Assembly (NCBI RefSeq): GCF_014207745.1
Contig: NZ_JACHJB010000001.1
Coordinates: 1,488,001 to 1,552,000 of the forward strand
Direction of reading: 5' to 3'
Length of the DNA stretch: 64,000 nucleotides
Source of the DNA: Nonomuraea muscovyensis
GTDB taxonomy: Bacteria > Actinomycetota > Actinomycetes > Streptosporangiales > Streptosporangiaceae
Shown piece after piece: positions 39,791-50,915 of the stretch (position 1 is the stretch's first letter; every line of letters starts with the position of its first letter). Below the pieces are notes generated by a model, which did not search any database, was not told where the DNA came from, and saw nothing but the letters and a program-made list of their open reading frames with translations. Both the position numbers and the translations under genes were made by a program.

Positions 39791-40420
39791 GTGCCTGTGA
39801 GGCACGGGTACACCAACAGCACGGTCGGCGACGGCGCACTGGTCGTCAAGTGTTACCAAGGTCCCGAGGCGGCGTTCCGGCTGCGGACCGAGAGCAGGTT
39901 CCTGCGCCGGCTGAAGGGACGGCTCCCGGTGCCGCCCGTCCACAAGATCACCAGGACGAGCGTGACCACGGCCTTCGTGCCCGGCGCGCACGGCCAGGAT
40001 CTCCTGGACGAGGGGCGGGCCACCGAGGTGCTGGCCGCCTGCGGCCGCACCCTGGCGAGCATCCACCGCCTGGGCATCGTGCACGGCGACTACGGCCCGC
40101 AGAACATGCTGTTCGACCCGGCGACGTACGAGCCGGTGGCGATCCTCGACTGGGAGTGGGCGCACCCGGGCCCGCCGGTGGAGGACCTGTCGTGGTGCGA
40201 GTGGATCGTGCGCACGCACCACCCGGAGCACGTGCCGCTGCTGCCGTCCTTCTTCGACGCCTACGGCGCCGCCGTGCCGTCCTGGGCGGAGCGCCACGCC
40301 GCCATGCTGGACCGCTGCCGCGCCTTGATCGACTTCACCGCCCGCTGGCAACCCGGCGGCGACGGCGAGAAGCTCTGGCGCCGCCGCCTGGAGACCACCG
40401 CCGCCTGGACCGGCGGCTGA
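39791..40420 (+). CDS. Aminoglycoside phosphotransferase-like small kinase
   Basis: A 209-residue APH/choline-kinase-fold protein, shorter than typical APH enzymes (~260-300). The N-lobe is reduced to DGALVVKCYQGPEA (with the ATP Lys) and TESRFLRRL. The catalytic loop is IVHGDYGPQNMLFD (Brenner motif) and the metal Asp lies in AILDWEWAHPG. GTG 39791 start; GTG 39797 is also possible. It is divergent from the ABC exporter operon and convergent with sdhCAB, separated by a strong hairpin. The substrate could be an antibiotic or a small sugar or amine; resistance cannot be assumed. Confidence 0.85.
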   Translation: MPVRHGYTNSTVGDGALVVKCYQGPEAAFRLRTESRFLRRLKGRLPVPPVHKITRTSVTTAFVPGAHGQDLLDEGRATEVLAACGRTLASIHRLGIVHGDYGPQNMLFDPATYEPVAILDWEWAHPGPPVEDLSWCEWIVRTHHPEHVPLLPSFFDAYGAAVPSWAERHAAMLDRCRALIDFTARWQPGGDGEKLWRRRLETTAAWTGG

Positions 40421-40480
40421 CCGGGTCCCGCCAGCAGGTCCTTCAGCTTGTCGAGCCGGTCAAAGATCGCTCACACAGCA

Positions 40481-40514
40481 GCGCCGTACGAGATCGGCGG
40501 ATCTCGTACGGCGC
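40481..40514. terminator. Bidirectional hairpin between APH-like gene and sdhB
   Basis: GCGCCGTACGAGATC and GATCTCGTACGGCGC form a perfect 15-bp stem with a GGCG loop. It lies in the short convergent gap between the stops at 40420 and 40532. There is no T-tract, as is usual for high-GC actinomycete terminators. Confidence 0.85.
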
Positions 40515-40531
40515 GACGGCACGACCGGCAC

Positions 40532-41268
40532 CTACTTGGCGTTGGCCTTCAGGTAGTCGCCGTTCATCTGGGCGATCGCGTCCAGCGGGATGCCCTTGGG
40601 GCAGACGGCGGTGCACTCGCCGGTGTTGGTGCAGCCGCCGAAGCCCTCGGCGTCCATCTGGTCCACCATGGCCCTGGCGCGCGTGAGGCGCTCCGGCTGG
40701 CCCTGGGGCAGCAGGCTCAGGTGGGTGATCTTGGCGGCGGTGAAGAGGGAGGCCGAGCCGTTCGGGCACGCCGCCACGCAGGCGCCGCAGCCGATGCAGG
40801 TGGCCGCGTCGAAGGCGGCGTCGGCGTCCTCCTTGCGCACCGGGACGCTGTGCGCGTCGGGCGCCGAGCCGGCCGGCACCGAGACGAAGCCGCCGGCCTG
40901 GATGATGCGGTCGAACGCCGACCGGTCCACGACCAGGTCCTTCACCACCGGGAACGGCGCGGCGCGCCACGGCTCGATGGTGATGACGGCGCCGTCCTCG
41001 AAGTGGCGCATGTGGAGCTGGCAGGTCGTGGTGGCCCGCTGCTCGCCGTGCGCGACACCGTTGATGACCATGCCGCACATGCCGCAGATGCCTTCGCGGC
41101 AGTCGTGGTCGAAGGCGATCGGGTCGTCGCCCTCGATGATCAGCCGCTCGTTGAGGACGTCCAGCATCTCCAGGAACGACATGTCCGGCGACACATCCTC
41201 CACCCGGTACGTCACCATGCGTCCGGAGTCGGTGGGGCCGCTCTGCCGCCAGACCTTCAGGGTCAGGT

Positions 41269-41272
<4 letters not shown>
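40532..41272 (-). CDS. sdhB: Succinate dehydrogenase/fumarate reductase iron-sulfur subunit, operon 1
   Basis: A 246-residue iron-sulfur subunit. The [2Fe-2S] domain has [16 protein letters not shown] and a later TTCQL. The C-terminal domain binds the other clusters through [15 protein letters not shown] and [16 protein letters not shown]. It passes electrons from the flavoprotein to quinone (menaquinone in actinomycetes). GTG 41272 overlaps the sdhA stop as GTGA. It is the last gene of the leftward sdhCAB operon, which is of the single-cytochrome, diheme-like type known from Gram-positive and epsilonproteobacterial enzymes. The second, different set is at 48224-51667. Confidence 0.93.
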
Positions 41273-43190
<1,918 letters not shown>

Positions 43191-43194
<4 letters not shown>

Positions 43195-43955
43195 TTGAGC
43201 ACTCCAAAGGTGATGGCGAGCGGCGGGGCGAGGAACCCGACGATGAGAGCCGCGGACAGCAGCGCCGCGGTCGCCTTCAGCGCCTTGTAACGGGTGCGGT
43301 TGGCCCAGCCGAGCGTCTGGAAGGCGCTCCAGACGCCGTGCCGCAGGTGCAGGCCGACCATGACGACGGCCACGACGTAGACGAGAGTCACCCACCAGCG
43401 CGACGGCTCGAACCCGGCCATCATCCGGTCGGCGGGCGCGGAGTCGAAGCCCTTGGGGTTGACCACGCCGAAGGTCAGGTCGAGCAGGTGCCAGACCAGG
43501 TAGAGCAGGATCGTGACGCCGCCGAACCGCATGATGTGCGTGGTGTAGCCGCCCGCCTGCGACTTCTTCGCCACGTACCGGACCGGCCTGGCCTTCCTGG
43601 CCCGCCTGGCCAGCGAGACCGCGGCCCAGATGTGCAGCACCACCGAGACCACGAGGATGACTTCCAGGATGGTCAGCACCGTCCGGTACGGGACGAGCGG
43701 CGCGCCCAGGGTGCGCAGGGCGTGCGCGTACTCGTTGAACGAGTCGCGGCCCAGGAAGATCTTCAGGTTGCCCAGCATGTGGAGGGCCAGGAAACCGACC
43801 ATCACGGCGCCGGTGACGGCCATGACCGCCTTCTTGCCGTTCGACGAGGCCAGGAAGCCGCCGGTCCGCTTGGACCCCGGACTCTTCGCGGGCGGATCGG
43901 ACTTGGGGGTTCTAACAGGCGCGGTGGCGGCGCCGCGCTCTATCGTGGCAGTCAC
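43191..43955 (-). CDS. sdhC: Succinate dehydrogenase cytochrome b membrane anchor, operon 1
   Basis: A 254-residue anchor with about five transmembrane helices after a polar ~40-residue N-terminus. Histidines placed within helices are candidate heme ligands: [36 protein letters not shown] and [12 protein letters not shown]. One long subunit in place of separate C and D marks the diheme Bacillus/Wolinella type. GTG 43955 start. It is the first gene of sdhCAB. The 134-bp gap to the divergent LysR gene carries a LysR box, so this operon is the obvious target. Confidence 0.92.
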
Positions 43956-44013
43956 GTCATCTGACGCTAGGTAGCAGGCGACGATCCGTCCAAGTCATGA
44001 CGGGCCTGGTTTC

Positions 44014-44030
44014 CATAGCCCTCGGCTATG
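44014..44030. promoter_or_regulatory. LysR-type box between sdhC and lysR
   Basis: CATAGCC-CTC-GGCTATG is a perfect 7-bp-arm dyad containing ATAG-N7-CTAT with T-N11-A, the standard LysR recognition pattern. It is 58 bp upstream of sdhC and 59 bp upstream of the LysR gene, ideal for control of both. Confidence 0.75.
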
Positions 44031-44089
44031 ATGTCTGGTTTGTACGGCTGGCGTGGCGAGACGCCTCCGGCCAGTGCGAGGAAAATCAC

Positions 44090-45019
44090 ATGCAGTTGCA
44101 GCAGCTCGCCTACTTCGTCGCGGTGGCGGAGACCAGGCACTTCACCCAGGCGGCCGAGCGGATGAGGGTCGCGCAGCCGTCCCTGAGCAAGCAGATCAAG
44201 GCGCTCGAGGCCGATCTGGGCGCGCCGCTGTTCTCCCGCGCCCGCGGCAACGTGACGCTGACCGCCGCCGGCGAGGCGCTGCTGCCGCTGGCCCGGCGGA
44301 TGCTGGCCGACGCCGACACCGCCCGGCAGGAGGTGGCCGAGCTGGCCGGGCTGCGCCGGGGCCGGGTGCGGCTCGGCGCGACGCCGTCGCTGTGCGCCGG
44401 GCTGCTGGCCGACGCGCTGGCCCGCTTCCACCGCGACTATCCGGGCATCGAGCTGCTGGTGGAGGAGGGCGGCTCGCGTGACCTGGTCAGGGCGCTGGCC
44501 CGCGGCCAGATCGACCTGTCGCTGATCATCATGCCGTTGCAGAGCGACGACCCGTCGCTGGTGACGGAGGAGATCCTGCGGGAGAACCTCGTCGTCGCCG
44601 CACCCTCCGACCAGCGGGCGCGCCGGCCGTACCTGCGGATCGAGGAGCTGCGCGGCAGGCCGATGGTGATGTTCAGGCGGGGGTACGACGTGCGGGAGGC
44701 GACGCTGAGCGCGTGCCGCCAGGCGGGGTTCGAGCCGACGCTGGCCGTGCAGGGCGGCGAGATGGACGCGGTCCTGCGGTTCGTCGAGGCGGGGCTGGGC
44801 GTGGCCGTGGTGCCGTCGATGGTGCTCGACGGGCGGCCGGGGCTGACCGGCACGCCGCTGGCGCCACCGGGGCTGAGCAGGACGATCGCGCTGGCGCACC
44901 GCAGGGACGTGGAGCCGGCCAGGGCGGCGCGGGCGTTCCGGGCGACGCTGCTGTCGTTCGTGGCCGAGGCCGGTCAGGACGGCACGCTTCCGCAAGGGGT
45001 CGAACTCATCGCGCATTGA
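44090..45019 (+). CDS. LysR-family transcriptional regulator, probably of sdhCAB
   Basis: A 309-residue LysR protein. The winged HTH is MQLQQLAYFVAVAETRHFTQ then VAQPSLSKQIKALEADLGAP and LFSRARGNVTLTAAGEAL. The effector-binding domain starts near residue 88 (GRVRLGATPSL) and includes GGSRDLVRALARGQIDLSLI and the C-terminal VEAGLGVAVVPSMV. ATG 44090 follows GAGGAAA. The divergent layout, the perfect LysR box in the shared gap, and a similar arrangement near sdh genes in streptomycetes support regulation of sdhCAB. The effector is unknown. Confidence 0.92.
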   Translation: MQLQQLAYFVAVAETRHFTQAAERMRVAQPSLSKQIKALEADLGAPLFSRARGNVTLTAAGEALLPLARRMLADADTARQEVAELAGLRRGRVRLGATPSLCAGLLADALARFHRDYPGIELLVEEGGSRDLVRALARGQIDLSLIIMPLQSDDPSLVTEEILRENLVVAAPSDQRARRPYLRIEELRGRPMVMFRRGYDVREATLSACRQAGFEPTLAVQGGEMDAVLRFVEAGLGVAVVPSMVLDGRPGLTGTPLAPPGLSRTIALAHRRDVEPARAARAFRATLLSFVAEAGQDGTLPQGVELIAH

Positions 45020-45306
45020 CCTCCTCCGCTCCCCGAAGGGAGGGCTGACGCTGGTACCCGAGTTCGAAGACCTGTACGGCATGCTCGGCACCTGCTCGTC
45101 GGTCGATCGCGATCAGGCAGCGTCCGTACGTGGCCGCATCTCATACGCCGTACGCATATTCGAGTCTTACCGAAGCACGGGAAGATATATGAGCGCCTTC
45201 AGGAAGAGGTGGTTATGGGTGCTTCGCGCTGCAGGCTGTCCCAGCTTCACCGGGCCACCGTCTGCGGGTCCTGCTCCACCAGACGTGGTTTCCTCCGGAG
45301 GTCTCC

Positions 45307-46443
45307 GTGACGGCCCCCCTTTCGGAGACGTCGACGCTGCTGCTCATCGAGGACGACGACGGTGACGCCTTCCTCGTGGAGGAGCTGCTCCGACAGGCTG
45401 AGGCCCCTCCGAAGATCACCTGGGTGCGCAGCCTGCGCGAGGCGCGGGCCAGGCTGACCGCCGGGATCCAGTGCGTGCTGGTCGACCTGTCGCTGCCCGA
45501 CGCGAGCGGTCTGGAGGCGCTGCGCGAGGTGCTGAGCCTGGCGCCGCACGCCGCCGTGCTCGTGCTGACCGGGCTGCGCGACATGCACGTGGGCGTGGCC
45601 GCGGTGCAGGCGGGTGCGCAGGACTACCTGGTCAAGCAGGACGTCGACGCGCGGCTGCTGGCCCGGGCGATCCGCTACGCGATGGAGCGCAAGCGGGCCG
45701 ACCTGGCCCATCTCCGGCTGGTCGAGGCCGAGCTGACGGCCAAGGAGAACTCCCGGCTGGAGAGCGGCCTGCTGCCGGTCGCGATGCTGCGCACGGACGC
45801 GATCGAGCACACCACCCGCTACCTGCCGGGCAGCCAGGGCTCGTTGCTGGCGGGCGACTTCCTCGACACCGTGCAGACCCCTGACGGGGCCGTGCACGTC
45901 GTCGTGGGAGACGTGTGCGGGCACGGCCCCGACGAGGCGGCGCTGGGCGTGGCGCTGCGCATCGCCTGGCGCACCCTGGTGCTCGCCGGGCGGACCGGCG
46001 AGCCGATGCTGCGCACGCTCGACACGTTGCTGCGCGCCGAGCGCAAGGCGCCGGAGATCTTCACCACGCTCTGCACGGTCACGATCACGCCCGACCTGCG
46101 TCGGGCCACGCTGCTGGTGGTCGGCCACCCGCCGCCGGTGGTGGTGCGCGACGGCGTGGTGGGGGCGGTCGGCGGGGCGCCGTCGGGCCCGCCGCTCGGC
46201 ATCTTCCACGACGCCGACTGGAAGGCCATCGACGTGCCGCTGGGCGAGGAGTGGGCGATGCTGCTCTATACCGACGGCCTCATCGAGGCCGTCGTCGGCG
46301 CGGGTGACGAGCAGCTCGGCGTCGACGGCCTGGTGGACCTCGTACGGGATCACGGCGCGGTCGACCTCGACCGGCTCATCAGCCACGTGGGCACGCTGAC
46401 CGACGACCTCGCGGCGGTCCTGGTGCGCAGGAGGACCGCATGA
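45307..46443 (+). CDS. Response regulator with PP2C/SpoIIE-type phosphatase output
   Basis: A 378-residue protein. The REC domain (about 8-125) has acidic pocket IEDDDGD and phospho-acceptor Asp60 in CVLVDLSLPDASG, with the conserved Thr and Lys in VLVLTGL and YLVKQD. A coiled region (about 125-150) leads to a SpoIIE-type phosphatase: LLAGDFLDTV and VVVGDVCGHGPDEAA supply the metal Asp residues, and AMLLYTDGLIEA and TDDLAAVLVRR complete the site. GTG 45307 follows GGAGG. It is the first gene of a tightly overlapping three-gene signalling operon. Such proteins usually dephosphorylate an anti-anti-sigma factor, none of which is visible here. The 287 bp upstream show no gene. Confidence 0.92.
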   Translation: MTAPLSETSTLLLIEDDDGDAFLVEELLRQAEAPPKITWVRSLREARARLTAGIQCVLVDLSLPDASGLEALREVLSLAPHAAVLVLTGLRDMHVGVAAVQAGAQDYLVKQDVDARLLARAIRYAMERKRADLAHLRLVEAELTAKENSRLESGLLPVAMLRTDAIEHTTRYLPGSQGSLLAGDFLDTVQTPDGAVHVVVGDVCGHGPDEAALGVALRIAWRTLVLAGRTGEPMLRTLDTLLRAERKAPEIFTTLCTVTITPDLRRATLLVVGHPPPVVVRDGVVGAVGGAPSGPPLGIFHDADWKAIDVPLGEEWAMLLYTDGLIEAVVGAGDEQLGVDGLVDLVRDHGAVDLDRLISHVGTLTDDLAAVLVRRRTA

Positions 46444-47582
46444 CCATCAACCCGCTGCCGCCGCCGAGGAGACCCGACGGGCTGGGCAGGCTGCCGATGG
46501 CCCGCTGGTTCGTCGTCATCGGCATGACCGCGGCCCTGCTTCTCACGGCCGGGATCGTGCTGATCGCGCTGCTGATCGAGCAGGTGCGCGCGGCCGGTCC
46601 TCGGCCCCAGGTGGAGGTGGTGCTCGACCGGCTGTACGTGGCGCTGGTCGTCCTGCTGCTGGGCGCCGTCGTCACCGCCGTCGTGCTCGCGGCCGTCGTC
46701 CGCCACGTGGTGCTCAAGCCCATCGCCCAGTTGACCGAGCAGGTGCGCCGGGTCGCCGCGGGCGACTTCGACCACCGTCCCCACGTCGCCCGGCCGGCCG
46801 AACTGGCGGAGCTGGCGAGCCACGTCGACTCCATGCGCGAGCGCATCGTGACCGCCTGGCGCACGGCCGAGGACCAGGCCGCCGAACTGCGCAGGTCCAA
46901 CGGCGAGCTGGAGCAGTTCGCCTACGTGGCCAGCCACGACCTGCAGGAGCCGCTGCGCAAGGTCGCCAGTTTCACGCAGATGCTGGAGCAGCGCTACGCG
47001 GACCGGCTGGACGACCGGGCCCGGCAGTACATCCACTACGCGGTGGACGGCGCCAAGCGGATGCAGTCGCTCATCAACGACCTGCTCGACTTCTCGCGGG
47101 TGGGCCGGATGGGCAGCGAGCGGACGGTCGTCGACTCGGGCGCGGCGCTGGAGGCGGCGCTGGCCAACCTGGCCGCCTCCGTGGAGGACACCGGTGCCGT
47201 CGTCACCTCCGGCCCGCTGCCCCGGGTGGTCGGCAGCCGGCTCCAGCTCACGCAGCTCTTCCAGAACCTCGTCGAGAACGCGATCAAGTTCCGCTCGGCG
47301 GAGCCGCCGCGCGTGCGCGTGACGGCCGAGCGGGTGGCCGGCATGTGGGAGTTCAGCTGCTCCGACAACGGGATCGGGGTGGAGGCCAAGTACGCCGACC
47401 GCATCTTCCTGATCTTCCAGCGCCTCCACCCGCGTGACGTCTACCCGGGCACCGGCATCGGGCTGGCGCTCTGCCGCAAGATCGTGGAGTATCACGGGGG
47501 CCGGCTCTGGCTCGACGGCGACGCCGCGGGGCCGGGGGCGACGTTCCGCTGGACCCTGCCTGCCGCCGGAGACGACGAATGA
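46440..47582 (+). CDS. Membrane sensor histidine kinase
   Basis: A 380-residue kinase. Two transmembrane helices (about 22-45 and 62-88) bracket a very short external loop, so it probably senses membrane or cytoplasmic signals. A HAMP follows ([20 protein letters not shown]), then HisKA with H166 in [19 protein letters not shown], and HATPase_c with [26 protein letters not shown] and [12 protein letters not shown]. The [10 protein letters not shown]-box and the [19 protein letters not shown] region match phytochrome-like kinases that pair with Rcp1-type regulators, as the next gene encodes. ATG overlaps the previous stop (ATGA). Confidence 0.93.
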   Translation: MTINPLPPPRRPDGLGRLPMARWFVVIGMTAALLLTAGIVLIALLIEQVRAAGPRPQVEVVLDRLYVALVVLLLGAVVTAVVLAAVVRHVVLKPIAQLTEQVRRVAAGDFDHRPHVARPAELAELASHVDSMRERIVTAWRTAEDQAAELRRSNGELEQFAYVASHDLQEPLRKVASFTQMLEQRYADRLDDRARQYIHYAVDGAKRMQSLINDLLDFSRVGRMGSERTVVDSGAALEAALANLAASVEDTGAVVTSGPLPRVVGSRLQLTQLFQNLVENAIKFRSAEPPRVRVTAERVAGMWEFSCSDNGIGVEAKYADRIFLIFQRLHPRDVYPGTGIGLALCRKIVEYHGGRLWLDGDAAGPGATFRWTLPAAGDDE

Positions 47583-48028
47583 GCGAGTGGCGTCCCATCG
47601 AGGTGCTCCTGGTCGAGGACGACCAGGGCGACATCCTGCTGACGCGCGAGGCGTTCGAGCTGAACAAGCTGCGCAACCGCCTGCACGTCGTCAACGACGG
47701 TGAGCAGGCCATGGCGTTCCTGCGCCGCGAGGACGCCTACCACGACGCGCCGCGGCCCGACCTGATCCTGCTCGACCTCAACCTGCCGCGGATGGACGGC
47801 ATGGAGGTGCTGCGGGAGGTGAAGGACGACCTCGACCTGCGCACCATCCCGGTGGTGATCCTGACCACGTCGGAGGCCGAGGAGGACATCCTGCAGGGCT
47901 ACCGGCTGCACGCCAACGCATACGTCACCAAACCGGTGGATTTTGCGGCCTTTATCCGGGCGGTCCGCCAGATTGATGATTTTTTCGTCACGGTGGTTAA
48001 GTTGCCGAACCCGGGGAACCGGCTCTGA
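47579..48028 (+). CDS. Rcp1-like single-domain response regulator
   Basis: A 149-residue REC-only protein: acidic pocket VEDDQGD, phospho-Asp in [17 protein letters not shown] (about residue 65), Thr in [12 protein letters not shown], Lys in AYVTKPVDF. The insertion after helix 1 ([20 protein letters not shown]) is typical of Rcp1/cyanobacterial phytochrome partner regulators. It overlaps the kinase gene as ATGA. With no output domain it probably relays phosphate or acts by protein binding, possibly towards the REC-PP2C protein encoded two genes upstream. The last third of the gene is AT-richer than its surroundings. Confidence 0.92.
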   Translation: MSEWRPIEVLLVEDDQGDILLTREAFELNKLRNRLHVVNDGEQAMAFLRREDAYHDAPRPDLILLDLNLPRMDGMEVLREVKDDLDLRTIPVVILTTSEAEEDILQGYRLHANAYVTKPVDFAAFIRAVRQIDDFFVTVVKLPNPGNRL

Positions 48029-48071
48029 CGGGCGGACGTGACAGGAATCACAGCGGGTCCTCGAAAAAGTG

Positions 48072-48087
48072 AGTGACCCTGCTCACA
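48072..48087. promoter_or_regulatory. Crp-type binding site upstream of the second sdh operon
   Basis: AGTGA-CCCTGC-TCACA matches the Crp consensus TGTGA-N6-TCACA with one mismatch. A -10-like TAACGT lies at 48107-48112, so the site centre falls near -40, a class II activator position. A GCCCGCGCGGGC palindrome lies between them. Crp control of sdh1 in mycobacteria makes this plausible. The start site is not mapped. Confidence 0.55.
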
Positions 48088-48223
48088 AATGCCCGCGCGG
48101 GCGTCGTAACGTATCCCCCACCAATGCGCGCCTGAGCGGAGATGACGGCCCGCGGCACGCGCACCGAGCGAGATATCCCGGACCCGAGGCGAGCAGGGTC
48201 CGCGGGAGGTGGAGAGGTCCCCG

Positions 48224-49015
48224 ATGACCCAGACGACGCCCGACGCACCCGCTAGAAGGCAACGTGCGCAGATCAGGGTGCGCACGCTGCGCACGGACCG
48301 ATGGTGGCTGTCACCCCTGCTGACCTTCCTGGGGCTCAGTTCCTTCCTGGTCTACGGCGTGTGGGCGATCTTCGATTCCAGCTACTACGTGCCGGGCTCG
48401 GAGTACATCGCCCCGTTCTCGTCGCCGTGCCTGGCGACCTCGTGTCCCGAGGGCGCGCGGTTCCTCGGGCTCGCGCCCTTCGGTGACTGGTACGCGCTGC
48501 CGCCGGGGCTGCTCATCCTCGGCCTGCCGGGCGGGTTCCGGCTGACCTGCTACTACTACCGCAAGGCGTACTACCGGTCGTTCTGGCTGTCGCCGGCCGC
48601 CTGCGCCGTGCAGGAGCCGCACGGGAAGTACACCGGCGAGACCCGCTTCCCGCTGATCGTGCAGAACATCCACCGCTACTTCTTCTACGCCGCCATCCTG
48701 ATCGGCGCCGTTCTCACCTACGACGCGATCCTCGCGCTCGCCCACACGCCGACCGGCCTCGGCTCCTGGATCCTGCTGGTCAACGCCGCCCTCATCTGGT
48801 GCTACACGCTCGGCTGCCACTCCTGCCGGCACATCACCGCCGGGCGGCTCAACCACTTCTCGCGCCACCCGCTGCGCTACAAGGCCTGGACGCTGGTCTC
48901 CAAGCTCAACGCCAGGCACCAGCAGTTCGCGTGGGCGTCGCTGTTCTCGGTGATGGGCGCCGACCTCTACGTCCGCCTGGTCGCCAAGGGCATCATCGCC
49001 TTCCCGTTCGCGTAA
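48224..49015 (+). CDS. Membrane anchor of the second succinate dehydrogenase (Sdh1-type)
   Basis: A 263-residue membrane protein with about five transmembrane helices (for example WLSPLLTFLGLSSFLVYGVWA and RYFFYAAILIGAVLTYDAIL). Histidines in or near helices (VQNIHRYFF, GCHSCRHITAG, ARHQQFAW) could bind heme or quinone. It has no similarity I can see to SdhC of operon 1. Its position directly before sdhA and sdhB matches mycobacterial Rv0249c-Rv0247c, where the equivalent protein anchors Sdh1. ATG 48224 is preceded by GGAGAGG. The anchor role is inferred from synteny and topology. Confidence 0.85.
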   Translation: MTQTTPDAPARRQRAQIRVRTLRTDRWWLSPLLTFLGLSSFLVYGVWAIFDSSYYVPGSEYIAPFSSPCLATSCPEGARFLGLAPFGDWYALPPGLLILGLPGGFRLTCYYYRKAYYRSFWLSPAACAVQEPHGKYTGETRFPLIVQNIHRYFFYAAILIGAVLTYDAILALAHTPTGLGSWILLVNAALIWCYTLGCHSCRHITAGRLNHFSRHPLRYKAWTLVSKLNARHQQFAWASLFSVMGADLYVRLVAKGIIAFPFA

Positions 49016-49025
49016 GGAATCTTCA

Positions 49026-50915
49026 GTGGAAATCGAGCGTCACGAATACGACGTCGTCGTCATCGGAGCGGGCGGCGCCGGGCTGCGGGCCGCGATCGAG
49101 GCCCGCCAGCAGGGCAAGCGCACGGCGATCGTCTGCAAGTCGCTGTTCGGCAAGGCCCACACCGTCATGGCCGAGGGTGGCGCCGCCGCCGCGATGGGCA
49201 ACGTCAACCCCGACGACAACTGGATGGTGCACTTCCGCGACACCATGCGGGGCGGGAAGTTCCTCAACAACTGGCGGATGGCCGAGCTGCACGCCAAGGA
49301 GGCCCCCGACCGGGTCTGGGAGCTGGAGGCCTGGGGCGCGCTGTTCGACCGCACCAAGGACGGCAAGATCAGCCAGCGCAACTTCGGCGGCCACGAGTAC
49401 CCCCGCCTGGCACACGTCGGCGACCGCACCGGCCTGGAGCTGATCCGCACCCTGCAGCAGCGCGTGGTGGCCCTGCAGCAGGAGGATCACGACAAGCACG
49501 GCGACTACGAGGCCTACATCAAGGTCTTCGCCGAGTGCACGGTCACCCGCCTGCTCAAGGACGGCGAGCGCATCTCCGGCGCGTTCGGCTACTGGCGCGA
49601 GACCGGCAACCTCGTCGTCTTCGACGCCCCGGCCGTCGTGCTGGCCACCGGAGGCATCGGCAAGTCCTACGTGGTGACCTCCAACTCGTGGGAGTACACC
49701 GGTGACGGCCACGCCCTGGCGCTGCTCGCCGGGGCCAACCTGATCAACATGGAGTTCATCCAGTTCCACCCCACCGGGATGGTCTGGCCGCCGTCCGTGC
49801 GGGGCATCCTCGTCACCGAGTCGGTCCGCGGTGACGGCGGCGTGCTGCGCAACTCCAACGGTGAGCGCTTCATGTTCAACTACATCCCCGAGGTGTTCAA
49901 GGACAAGTACGCCACCACCGAGGACGAGGGCGACCGGTGGTACACCGACCAGGCCAACAACCGCCGGCCGCCGGAGCTGCTGCCCCGCGACGAGGTGGCC
50001 CGCGCCATCAACGCCGAGGTGAAGGCCGGGCGCGGCTCACCCCAGGGCGGCGTCTTCCTCGACGTCTCCTCCCGGCTGCCGGCCGAGGAGATCAAGAGGC
50101 GGCTGCCGTCGATGTACCACCAGTTCAAGGAGCTGGCCGACGTCGACATCACGGCCGAGCCCATGCAGGTGGGCCCGACCTGCCACTACATCATGGGCGG
50201 GGTCGAGGTCGACGCCGACACCGGCGCCGCGGCCGTGCCGGGGCTGTTCGCCGCGGGCGAGGTCTCCGGCGGCATGCACGGCTCCAACCGCCTCGGCGGC
50301 AACTCGCTGTCCGACCTGCTGGTCTTCGGCCGTCGCGCCGGCGCGGGCGCCGCCGCCTACGTCGACTCCCTGCCCGCCCGGCCCAAGGTGACGCCCCAGC
50401 TCGTGGACGAGGCGCGCGCCGAGGCCCTGGCGCCGCTGGAGCGCTCCGGCGAGAACCCGTACGAGGTGCACCACGAGCTGCAGCGCACCATGAACGAGCT
50501 CGTCGGCATCATCCGCAAGGCCGAGGAGGTGCGGGAGGCCCTGGAGGTCGTCGAGAAGCTCAAGGAGCGCGTCCGCCTCGTCGGCGCGGCCGGGTCGCGC
50601 ATCTACAACCCCGGCTGGCACCTGGCACTCGACCTGCGCAACATGATCCTCGTCTCGGAGTGCGTGGCCCGCGCCGCGCTGCTGCGCGAGGAGAGTCGCG
50701 GCGGCCACACCCGCGACGACTTCCCCGGCATGAACCCCGACTGGCGCCGCAAGCTGCTCGTCTGCTCCACCGGGGACGGCTCGTCGATCACCGTCGCGGA
50801 GCAGGAGCAGCCGCCGATGCGCGGCGACCTGATCACCCTGTTCGAGCGCGACGAGCTGAGCAAGTACCTCACCGACGAAGAGATGGCCACGTTCGACGGG
50901 ATAGCGAAGTCATGA
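49026..50915 (+). CDS. sdhA: Succinate dehydrogenase/fumarate reductase flavoprotein, operon 2
   Basis: A 629-residue flavoprotein of the Sdh1 (mycobacterial) branch: VVVIGAGGAGLRAAIEA nucleotide motif, covalent-FAD His H45 in GKAHTVMAEGG, INMEFIQFHPTGMVWPP, TCHYIMGGVEVDAD and GSNRLGGNSLSDLLVFGRRAG. GTG 49026 has AAGGA upstream, and its stop overlaps sdhB (ATGA). It is much closer in style to Sdh1/E. coli-like enzymes than the flavoprotein at 41269, so this is a second system and not a recent duplication. In mycobacteria the two enzymes serve different growth conditions. Confidence 0.93.
   Translation: MEIERHEYDVVVIGAGGAGLRAAIEARQQGKRTAIVCKSLFGKAHTVMAEGGAAAAMGNVNPDDNWMVHFRDTMRGGKFLNNWRMAELHAKEAPDRVWELEAWGALFDRTKDGKISQRNFGGHEYPRLAHVGDRTGLELIRTLQQRVVALQQEDHDKHGDYEAYIKVFAECTVTRLLKDGERISGAFGYWRETGNLVVFDAPAVVLATGGIGKSYVVTSNSWEYTGDGHALALLAGANLINMEFIQFHPTGMVWPPSVRGILVTESVRGDGGVLRNSNGERFMFNYIPEVFKDKYATTEDEGDRWYTDQANNRRPPELLPRDEVARAINAEVKAGRGSPQGGVFLDVSSRLPAEEIKRRLPSMYHQFKELADVDITAEPMQVGPTCHYIMGGVEVDADTGAAAVPGLFAAGEVSGGMHGSNRLGGNSLSDLLVFGRRAGAGAAAYVDSLPARPKVTPQLVDEARAEALAPLERSGENPYEVHHELQRTMNELVGIIRKAEEVREALEVVEKLKERVRLVGAAGSRIYNPGWHLALDLRNMILVSECVARAALLREESRGGHTRDDFPGMNPDWRRKLLVCSTGDGSSITVAEQEQPPMRGDLITLFERDELSKYLTDEEMATFDGIAKS

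Noticed and set aside
45081..45365. 94-residue protein before the REC-PP2C gene
   Set aside because: It has no ribosome-binding site or recognisable pattern, and it overlaps the well-supported GTG start and GGAGG of the REC-PP2C gene.
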